A stretch of DNA of 5,259 nt from an uncultured Xanthobacteraceae bacterium. GTDB lineage: Bacteria > Pseudomonadota > Alphaproteobacteria > Rhizobiales > Xanthobacteraceae. The position numbers and the translations under genes are program-made. The DNA lies in assembly GCA_955652925.1 (NCBI GenBank), contig CATPCO010000725.1, positions 1-5,259 of the forward strand, read 5' to 3'. Positions 1-4,627 of this stretch are shown in pieces (the stretch's first letter is position 1; every line of letters starts with the position of its first letter). The notes below the pieces were generated by a model that had not been told where the DNA came from, did no database searches, and saw nothing but the letters and a program-made list of their open reading frames with translations.

Positions 1-171
1 AGCTGTCTTCGTCAGCCACGGCAGTAAATTCCGTGCGCGGTTTTGCCGGTAGTCACTGACGAATATAGCGGGAAGGGCCGACCGGCCGTTTCGGGGGCTA
101 TAGGGGAGCGGCAATTCGATGCCACCCCGCTTCGCAGCTATGGATCGGCCCCTGCCGCAGTCAAGCTGGCC
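1..171. other. Left-edge stretch without a recognisable gene
   Basis: I see no supportable gene here. The minus strand is open in one frame from 177 down to the window edge (59 codons after a TAA at 180-178), but it contains no ATG or GTG, and its translation resembles no family I know. A short inverted repeat (GGCCG, 2-base loop, CGGCC) lies at 76-87; it has no T-run and is not a convincing terminator. This may be the far end of a gene outside the window or plain intergenic DNA. Confidence 0.4.
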
Positions 172-212
172 CGTAATTTATGCTTTACATAAAGCGTAAT
201 TTGCGCTAACTC
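172..212 (+). promoter_or_regulatory. Candidate higBA promoter and autoregulatory operator
   Basis: Just upstream of the toxin gene there is a perfect inverted repeat, GCTTTA-CA-TAAAGC (182-195). It is embedded between two direct copies of CGTAATTT (172-179 and 195-202), spaced 23 bases start to start, about two helical turns. TTTACA (184-189) could be a -35 element, with a poor -10 such as TAACTC (207-212) 17 bases on. HigA-type antitoxins are known to bind palindromes over their own promoter, so this is the natural operator candidate. The repeats are seen directly; the promoter and operator roles are inferred. Confidence 0.5.
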
Positions 213-220
213 GATCAACG

Positions 221-505
221 ATGATCGTGAGCTATCGGGACAGCAAGACGGAACGCTTTGCCAGAGGCGAGTTCATCAAGCAGTTCTCAGCTTTCGCACG
301 GCAGGCAGAAGTTCGGCTTGACCGCCTTGAGGCGGCAACCAGCCTCAAAGACCTAGCCGCATTGCCCGGCAACCGGCTGGAGGTCCTCAAGGGCAACCGG
401 CGGGGCCAATACAGCATCCGCATCAATGACCAATGGCGGATTTGCTTCGCGTGGCCGCGCGGCTCCCCAGGGCCGGTTGATGTCGAGATAACAGACTATC
501 ACTAG
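221..505 (+). CDS. higB: HigB-family type II toxin (RelE superfamily mRNA interferase)
   Basis: A 94-residue protein matching the HigB/RelE-type toxin family, small ribosome-dependent endoribonucleases that cleave mRNA during translation and are neutralised by a cognate HigA. The N-terminus (MIVSYRDSKTERF) is followed by helices, then the family block around residues 48-76: LPGNRLEVLKG, then GQYSIRINDQWRICF, rich in basic and aromatic residues. The protein ends DVEITDYH with a C-terminal histidine (H94), as is usual for HigB. Length is typical and the core looks intact. The ATG at 221 is the only ATG in frame, because a TAA at 197-199 closes the frame upstream. No Shine-Dalgarno motif is visible before it, unlike the downstream antitoxin gene, which could help keep antitoxin in excess. 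The toxin-first gene order is characteristic of higBA. Activity cannot be judged from sequence alone. Confidence 0.88.
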   Translation: MIVSYRDSKTERFARGEFIKQFSAFARQAEVRLDRLEAATSLKDLAALPGNRLEVLKGNRRGQYSIRINDQWRICFAWPRGSPGPVDVEITDYH

Positions 506-508
506 GAG
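504..508 (+). promoter_or_regulatory. Ribosome binding site of higA
   Basis: AGGAG lies 6 bases before the higA ATG and overlaps the higB stop codon TAG (503-505). It supports the start at 515 and suggests translational coupling with the toxin gene. Confidence 0.75.
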
Positions 509-514
509 ACACTC

Positions 515-859
515 ATGGCGCGAACCCCCATTCACCCTGGTGAGCATCTTGCCCAAGAGCTCAAGGAACTCGGCATCTCGGCTGCCGAGCTGGCCCGGCA
601 GATCGACGTGCCGGTGAACCGTGTAACAGGAATCATCAACGGGCAGCGCAGCGTCACGGCCGATACGGCGCTGCGACTCGGCCACTGGTTTGGCACCAGC
701 CCGGAATTCTGGCTCAACCTTCAAACCCTCTACGAGCTGCGGTTGGCGCGCAAAGAGGTCGGTCACCAGGTGACGAAGCTTCCCCGGCTCACCGACCACA
801 GAGGCCCAACTCCGCGACAGCGCAATCGGCTACAAATGCCTGCCCGGGCAGTGCGATGA
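515..859 (+). CDS. higA: HigA-family antitoxin, XRE-type DNA-binding protein
   Basis: A 114-residue antitoxin of the HigA/VapI-like XRE family, expected to bind and inhibit the upstream toxin and to repress the shared promoter. The N-terminus (MARTPIHPGEHLAQELKELG) is a hallmark of the family. A helix-turn-helix covers about residues 21-45 (ISAAELARQIDVPVNRVTGI, then INGQR), followed by the conserved TADTALRLGHWFGTSPEFWL (49-68) and NLQTLYELRLA. It starts 9 bases after the higB stop with a strong AGGAG, so the two genes form one operon. Close relatives are usually around 100 residues and end soon after the LP motif seen here at residue 89. The last 20 or so residues (DHRGPTPRQRNRLQMPARAVR region) are rich in arginine and proline and unlike the family, so the extreme C-terminus may be altered by the rearranged DNA that follows. 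The DNA-binding core is complete, so function is probably kept. Confidence 0.88.
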   Translation: MARTPIHPGEHLAQELKELGISAAELARQIDVPVNRVTGIINGQRSVTADTALRLGHWFGTSPEFWLNLQTLYELRLARKEVGHQVTKLPRLTDHRGPTPRQRNRLQMPARAVR

Positions 860-1007
860 TCTCGGCATCTCCGGCGCCATGCTGGCGCGGGCAACTCGCG
901 ATGTGCACCTGCCACGCGGGGGGCGCGAGGTTTATTCGCGGCTTCTCAATTTCGCTTCAACTTTAGGGCCATTTCAACCAAGCCGCCGCAGCGCTTCCGA
1001 GCGAGAC

Positions 1008-1148
1008 GGTTTGTCGGGCTGCCTGTTAGCCCACAGGTCGACTTTGTCTTTCACGGTCGTTGGAATAGTGCGTGCAGGCGCAGCCTACGTTCCGATTGAC
1101 ATCAACCATCCCGCGGAGCGGCGCGCAGGTATTTTGTCCGACGCCGCG
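1008..1148 (+). pseudogene. Fragment of an adenylation (AMP-binding) domain, NRPS-like
   Basis: Within a frame open from 774 to 1169 only about 47 residues are recognisable. The segment VVGIVRAGAAYVPIDINHP (about 1053-1109), followed by AERRAGILSDA, matches the N-terminal subdomain of nonribosomal peptide synthetase adenylation domains: the core around A2, usually written LKAGxAYVPLDPxYPxxR, then a helix ending LxDA. These domains are normally about 500 residues and activate an amino acid as its adenylate. Here the ATP-binding loop, substrate pocket and all later motifs are absent, because similarity stops at about 1148, where a transposase scrap begins in another frame. The frame's upstream part (774-1007, including an ATG at 879) resembles nothing I know. 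This is a relic, not a working enzyme. A related acyl-CoA synthetase origin cannot be excluded, but AAYVPID favours the NRPS type. Confidence 0.6.
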
Positions 1149-1231
1149 AGAAACACGCCGACGACGTAACCGACGATGGCCGCTGACGCCTGGTGCGCCA
1201 CGGCCATCTCCCCGAGCGTGAGATCATGAGC
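1149..1231 (+). mobile_element. Scrap of an IS256-family (Mutator-like) transposase with in-frame stop
   Basis: In frame 2 the translation reads KHADDVTDDGR, a TGA at 1184-1186, then RLVRHGHLPEREIM, ending at a second TGA (1232-1234). This closely follows the N-terminal part of IS256-family DDE transposases, where a segment of the type DGRxRLVRNGHLPEREIxTGIG precedes the catalytic domain. Only about 28 residues survive; the DDE catalytic core is missing, so the element is dead. The match starts within a base or two of where the adenylation fragment ends, as expected if an element once inserted there and later eroded or was deleted. No terminal inverted repeats or target duplication could be identified. 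The assignment rests on motif recall over a short stretch. Confidence 0.55.
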
Positions 1232-1273
1232 TGACCGGGCGCCAGGCCGGCAAGACAACCACCGCCACTGACT

Positions 1274-1630
1274 ATGAGCAGCTCGTTGCGCTGGAAACGA
1301 GAGCGGCATCGACCGGATACTGGCGCTGCGCTAAAGTCGCGCGGCGATCGGAAATCCTTGGTTCGAGAGCCGAAGCCTGCTCTCGCTGCCGATCAGTCAG
1401 CGGCCTTGCGAGATCGGCTGCTGGCGGAGCTCGATAACCTCAAATCGGTAGATGAGGCAACCACGTGGGCGCATCGCAGCCTTGGCGCCAAGAACACGCT
1501 CACGGCGATCGACGCCCGATTAATTGAGCAGCGTTTTGGGGAGAGACTGTCGGCGTTCAGCGAAGGCCACTCCAATTCGGGGCTGCAGTCCGGGCGGCGC
1601 AAATCTCGCCTCAGTCTTAGGTTGGAATGA
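1274..1630 (+). CDS. Hypothetical protein, probably an N-terminal remnant of a larger rhizobial protein
   Basis: A 118-residue frame whose only family-like part is residues 45-95: RDRLLAELDNLKSVDEATTW, then AHRSLGAKNTLTAIDARLIE and QRFGERLSAF. I associate this pattern (LKSxDEAxxWAHRxLxAKNTLT) with the N-terminal region of rhizobial proteins that carry a C-terminal HNH-like zinc motif (CLxCGR...HH). No such cysteine/histidine domain is found here or in the other plus-strand frames downstream to about 1700, so the gene would be truncated. The first 44 residues are basic and low in similarity, and no Shine-Dalgarno motif is evident before the ATG at 1274, so the true start is uncertain. A second frame (1222 onward, DHELTGRQAGKTTTATDYEQ) is open alongside the start, hinting at a frameshift. 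Function is unknown and this may be a pseudogene. Confidence 0.45.
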   Translation: MSSSLRWKRERHRPDTGAALKSRGDRKSLVREPKPALAADQSAALRDRLLAELDNLKSVDEATTWAHRSLGAKNTLTAIDARLIEQRFGERLSAFSEGHSNSGLQSGRRKSRLSLRLE

Positions 1631-1653
1631 CAGTTGATACCGAGGAATCTCAG

Positions 1654-1932
1654 CTACTGCCGCGAGGGCCAGTAGACATACCCGGTGCCAATTATCATCA
1701 GCATAAATCCAAGCTCAGATTCGAAATTCGGTAAGAAGTCGGCAATCCACCAGGGGGTGATGGTACGCCAGTCAAGAAGCGACGGATGGCCGGTCACAAA
1801 ATATCCGTAAAGCCAGACGCCCATTCCTACCAGAGAAATAATCCATCCGATGATTGCTGCCTTTCTCACGCTCTCGTTCGTGCTGTCAAACTTGCGGCCT
1901 AGACTCGGCACACGTGGAGTCTTGCGGGGCAT
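1654..1932 (-). CDS. Small two-helix inner-membrane protein of unknown function
   Basis: A 92-residue protein of a conserved hypothetical type I associate with Bradyrhizobium and relatives. It has a basic N-terminal tail (MPRKTPRVPSLGRKFDSTNE), a first hydrophobic helix at about residues 25-46 (AAIIGWIISLVGMGVWLYGY), a tryptophan-rich loop (DWRTITPWWIADFLPNFESE, 54-73), and a second helix at about 74-88 ending in YWPSRQ. The pattern predicts a double-spanning inner-membrane protein; the topology is not certain. No catalytic motif is seen. The ATG at 1932 has only a distant AGGAG (1950-1946, 13 bases away), so initiation may be weak. It is transcribed away from the polysaccharide genes and shares no operon with a neighbour. 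Its clean reading frame and protein-like composition set it apart from the degraded DNA on both sides. Confidence 0.72.
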   Translation of the reverse strand: MPRKTPRVPSLGRKFDSTNESVRKAAIIGWIISLVGMGVWLYGYFVTGHPSLLDWRTITPWWIADFLPNFESELGFMLMIIGTGYVYWPSRQ

Positions 1933-2213
1933 ACCGAGCTGCTGGCTCCTTATGCCACTCTTCTGCGTTACCTAGCGCGTCGACTACGACTTTCAATTTA
2001 TTCTCGACCCCCATGGTATACGGGATCCGGCAAGCTGCTTCCACCAGCCTCGGCGCGCGCAACGGCTTGTCAATGTGGCGGGGCGACTTCGCCGGTCGTC
2101 AGACGACGCGTACTTTAGGATTCTGTATGTTCCTCGCCTCGGCGGTTATGATGTGTCCTGCGTAGCGGGCATATTCGCGTGCGGCACAAGATTGCTGATT
2201 CCGGGAGGAAGAC
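1933..2213. other. Gene-poor stretch with a possible decayed minus-strand frame
   Basis: No intact gene is supported. On the minus strand a frame reads protein-like, AREYARYAGHIITAEARNIQ then NPKVRVV, a TGA (2101-2099), and then RPAKSPRHIDKPLRAPRLVE onward to a stop at about 1886. A plus-strand frame (1854-2165) overlaps it. I recognise neither. The single in-frame stop would fit a decayed gene, but chance openness in GC-rich DNA is equally possible. Confidence 0.25.
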
Positions 2214-2324
2214 GTGAAACACGCTCGTCAGACAATCATTGAAGAATATCGGGCGTATCCACACTTGGGGACCGCATATGCGAGTACGCTTTCGAAAACT
2301 TCAGCGCCGCGTGATCAAACTTGA
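2214..2324 (+). CDS. Possible small protein (36 residues) with a strong ribosome binding site
   Basis: A GTG-started frame, MKHARQTIIEEYRAYPHLGT followed by 16 more residues to a TGA. Its support is a very good Shine-Dalgarno sequence, GGAGG at 2204-2208, ending 5 bases before the GTG. The peptide starts basic and then has an acidic/aromatic stretch (IIEEYRAYPH); it has no hydrophobic helix or known motif. It could be a genuine small gene, the surviving 5' end of a longer gene, or coincidence. A minus-strand frame covers the same bases. I do not recognise it. Confidence 0.25.
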   Translation: MKHARQTIIEEYRAYPHLGTAYASTLSKTSAPRDQT

Positions 2325-2672
2325 GGTTCAATCGTTGTGCTGCGTCTCGCACAGCCGAATGAGATAGAGGCGGTGCTCGCAAACGTGACTTTGATTGCGC
2401 GCGCCACCACCCCCTACCCATTTCCTCCTGGTACTTGCGAAACGGCACCATGGGAGGACGTTGGGCGTCCGCTAACGTGGCCTGATTTAGGCCTCGGTCC
2501 AGCTACGTTTCCATGGGAACAGTAGCGTCAAGCCAAAGATTCACTGTGGCGGCGGTGGATGGAGGCGCGCGCGACCAAGACGTAACGGCAGGCACGCGCG
2601 TAATCAAAGATGGTCACGTGCGTGATCGACCCGGCTTTCGGCGGAGTTTCGATCGTAGCATTGCGATAATTT
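2325..2672. other. Stretch without a recognisable gene
   Basis: Short frames exist on both strands (for example 2337-2525 plus and 2236-2451 minus), but none has a convincing ribosome binding site or familiar motif. The composition looks like decayed accessory DNA. Part of it may be the lost 3' portion of the RidA-like remnant lying just to the right on the minus strand. Confidence 0.4.
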
Positions 2673-2827
2673 TCATGTGTTCTTCCGCATCTTCCATTTC
2701 TGGACAGCATTCTCGTCGAAGTTCATAGGTAACACGTAGCTTTTAGGCAGTGCTCGAATCCGCCGCCTGCCTCCAGCACGGCTCTCAGGTTCTCCAGCGC
2801 CTGTATCGCCGGGCCGAGCCTTGCCTC
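2673..2827 (-). pseudogene. Frameshifted remnant of a RidA/YjgF/TdcF-family protein
   Basis: On the minus strand, between 2827 and a TGA at 2725-2723, one frame gives EARLGPAIQALENLRAVLEA, then GGGFEHCLKATCYL. This fits the central helix and following strand of RidA-family proteins (pattern QxxxxLENLxAVLEAAGxxxxxVVKxTVYL). The next expected segment (a D-M-N-D-F-like motif before the C-terminal half) appears in another frame as PMNFDENAVQKW, ending at a stop at 2673. A frameshift near 2725 would explain this. The family's normal length is about 125-130 residues; the N-terminal strands and the C-terminal active-site region containing the conserved arginine are missing, and a stop lies just upstream of the match. 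RidA proteins hydrolyse reactive enamine/imine intermediates, but this copy cannot be functional. The match is by recalled family pattern and is moderate. Confidence 0.5.
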
Positions 2828-2889
2828 TCACGCGTCGACCCTCGGTGCGATCCGCTTGACGCGAATGGATGACCCTCATCGCCGTCCTG

Positions 2890-4308
2890 TTATTGCCGCC
2901 CATAGACATCATCAAGGCGCACGATATCGTCCTCGCCGAGATAGCTGCCGACCTGCACCTCGATCAGCTCCAACGGGATTTTTCCAGGATTGGCGAGCCG
3001 ATGCACGCTGCCGATCGGGATATAGATGGATTCGTTCTCGTGCACGAGGCACACTTCGTTCTGCACGGTGACCTCCGCGGTTCCTTGCACGACGACCCAG
3101 TGCTCCGATCGATGGAAGTGCTTTTGCAGCGAAAGCTTGCTGCCGGGCTTCACCATGATGCGTTTGACCCGATAGCGCGAGGCGATATCGACGTCCTGGT
3201 AATATCCCCATGGCCGATAGATGCGCCGGTGCTCGGTCGCCGCGCGATAGTTCTGGGCCTTGAGCCGCTCGACAAGTCCTTTGACGTCTTCCGCCTTGGC
3301 GCGGTTGGTGACCAGCACCGCATCCGCCGTGGATATGACGATGACATCGTCGAGCCCGACCACAGTGGTCAGCATGGATTCCTCGGAGCGCACGAGACTG
3401 TTGCGCGTGTCCGACAGGACGACGGGACCGTCGGTGGCGTTGCCCGCCGCGTCGTGATCGAGGATGTCCCAAACCGTGCTCCAGCTACCGATGTCCGACC
3501 AGCCGAGATCAGCCGGCACGACCGCCGCACGCCTGGTGCGCTCCATCACCGCATAATCAATTGATTTCTTCGGGGCACGCGCGAAAGGCTCAGGCGCAAG
3601 CCGCAAGAATTCGAGGTCGCGCGTCGAGGTTGCGACCGATGCTTTCGCGGTCTCGGCTATGAGCGGTTCCAATCGTTCAATCTCCCCCCACATCGTTGCA
3701 GCCGAGAAAAGGAAATTGCCGCTGTTCCAAAGATAATGGTCTGCAACGTATTTCGCAGCTGTCTCGGCATCGGGTTTTTCGACAAATGCTTCGACCTCAT
3801 GCACAAAAGCGCCATTGAGTGGTGCTCCGACACGAATATAGCCGTAATTCGTCGCAGCATAGGTTGGATGGATGCCGAACGTGACGATCCGGCCAAGCGC
3901 CGCTGTCTGGGCGGCGCACTGACAGGCGTCGCGAAAGTCGGCAAGCTTACGAATGACATGGTCCGCCGCAAGCACCAACACCAGCGCTTCCGGATCGCGT
4001 TCGGATGCAAGCACAGTGGCGACCGCCACTGCCGGACCCGAATCTCGGCGCGACGGCTCAAGCACGATATCCGCACTGATGCCGCACTCGCGCAACTGCT
4101 CAGCCACGACAAAGCGGAATTCCGCATTGGTGATGACAATCGGGCGGGCGAATAGTTCCGGATCGGAGATGCGCGCCACCACCTGCTGGAAGGTCGAGCC
4201 CTGACCGATCAGCGGAACAAACTGTTTCGGCATGCTCTCGCGCGAGACTGGCCACAGTCGCGTTCCAGCTCCGCCGCACATGATGACCGGAATGATTGTG
4301 CTCGGCAT
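2890..4308 (-). CDS. manC: Bifunctional mannose-1-phosphate guanylyltransferase / mannose-6-phosphate isomerase
   Basis: A full-length 472-residue cytoplasmic enzyme of the ManC/AlgA/XanB/CpsB type, which makes GDP-mannose from mannose-1-phosphate and GTP and interconverts fructose-6-phosphate and mannose-6-phosphate. The nucleotidyltransferase domain (about 1-345) shows MCGGAGTRLWPVSR (10-23) and PKQF (27-30), the pyrophosphorylase signature; EPSRRDSGPA (84-93); LAADHVI (113-119); NYGYI (154-158); FVEKPD (175-180); WNSG (194-197); and DLGWSDIGSW (267-276). The C-terminal type II isomerase cupin (about 360-465) shows RPWGYY, then QKHFHRSEHW (395-404) with likely metal ligands H397, E402 and H403, and PIGSVHRLAN (431-440) with H436. 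All key motifs are present, so both activities are likely. The ATG at 4308 is fixed by a good ribosome binding site and an in-frame TAA shortly upstream. It diverges from gmd, which uses its product. A manB-type phosphomannomutase must be elsewhere. Confidence 0.96.
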   Translation of the reverse strand: MPSTIIPVIMCGGAGTRLWPVSRESMPKQFVPLIGQGSTFQQVVARISDPELFARPIVITNAEFRFVVAEQLRECGISADIVLEPSRRDSGPAVAVATVLASERDPEALVLVLAADHVIRKLADFRDACQCAAQTAALGRIVTFGIHPTYAATNYGYIRVGAPLNGAFVHEVEAFVEKPDAETAAKYVADHYLWNSGNFLFSAATMWGEIERLEPLIAETAKASVATSTRDLEFLRLAPEPFARAPKKSIDYAVMERTRRAAVVPADLGWSDIGSWSTVWDILDHDAAGNATDGPVVLSDTRNSLVRSEESMLTTVVGLDDVIVISTADAVLVTNRAKAEDVKGLVERLKAQNYRAATEHRRIYRPWGYYQDVDIASRYRVKRIMVKPGSKLSLQKHFHRSEHWVVVQGTAEVTVQNEVCLVHENESIYIPIGSVHRLANPGKIPLELIEVQVGSYLGEDDIVRLDDVYGRQ

Positions 4309-4314
4309 GATGAA

Positions 4315-4320
4315 CCTCTT
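4315..4320 (-). promoter_or_regulatory. Ribosome binding site of manC
   Basis: On the minus strand AAGAGG (4320-4315) sits 6 bases before the ATG at 4308. With the in-frame TAA only a few codons upstream, it fixes the start of manC. Confidence 0.65.
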
Positions 4321-4618
4321 GGGTTACCTACAGTCACCGGTGATCCGCTGGATGGCCGCGACGTTGGACGGCATCGTCGAAGGGAATGGCGCGGTGTTCG
4401 AGGCAAAATTCATGCTGTCCTGATCGAAAGAGGCAGCAGCCGAGAAGCACATGCCCGAACTCCAGCACAAGGGTTACCACACCCCGGCCGCAAGCACATC
4501 CGCTCGGGTCTGCTCTTGACTTCGCAGGCTTCCTTTTTCGTTACGACTTGGTGTACACAAATGAGATTGCGGCGGCAACTTCCGCAAACGCAATTGTGAA
4601 ACTCACCGGCTTACGAAC
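4321..4618. promoter_or_regulatory. Divergent manC/gmd intergenic control region
   Basis: The two sugar-nucleotide genes are transcribed away from each other across this spacer, so it must hold the manC promoter and probably the gmd promoter. A TTGACT at 4516-4521 could be a -35 for gmd, with only a poor -10 (CGTTAC, 4539-4544). An 8-base perfect palindrome, GTGTACAC (4551-4558), with partly symmetrical flanks lies about 70 bases before gmd and could be an operator. GGGTTACC occurs twice, 150 bases apart (4321 and 4471). I could not fit a nod box. An ORF-like stretch from 4386 runs into gmd out of frame and is not credible as a gene. Confidence 0.4.
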
Positions 4619-4622
4619 AGGA
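4619..4622 (+). promoter_or_regulatory. Ribosome binding site of gmd
   Basis: AGGA lies 5 bases before the ATG at 4628. Together with the protein alignment starting at the expected MxKRVALVTG it supports this start. Confidence 0.6.
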
Positions 4623-4627
4623 CATTC

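Noticed and set aside
76..126. Short GC-rich inverted repeats, possibly a terminator or IS end
   Set aside because: The stems are only 4-5 bases with no T-run, and no matching copy or target duplication was seen elsewhere in the window.
353..799. 148-residue minus-strand frame across higBA
   Set aside because: It is a shadow of higB and higA, which match their families over nearly full length on the plus strand.
1085..1309. 74-residue minus-strand frame
   Set aside because: It is antisense to the adenylation and IS256 fragments, whose plus-strand translations match known families.
2869..3564. 231-residue plus-strand open frame inside manC
   Set aside because: It lies entirely antisense to the manC isomerase and transferase domains, which carry clear family motifs; the plus frame is a by-product of GC-rich codon use.
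4340..4400. Possible nod box upstream of manC/gmd
   Set aside because: ATCC and GATG occur close together, but spacing and the rest of the consensus do not fit on either strand.
4321..4478. GGGTTACC repeated 150 bases apart
   Set aside because: An 8-base repeat in a spacer of this size is weak evidence, and the flanking bases do not extend the match.
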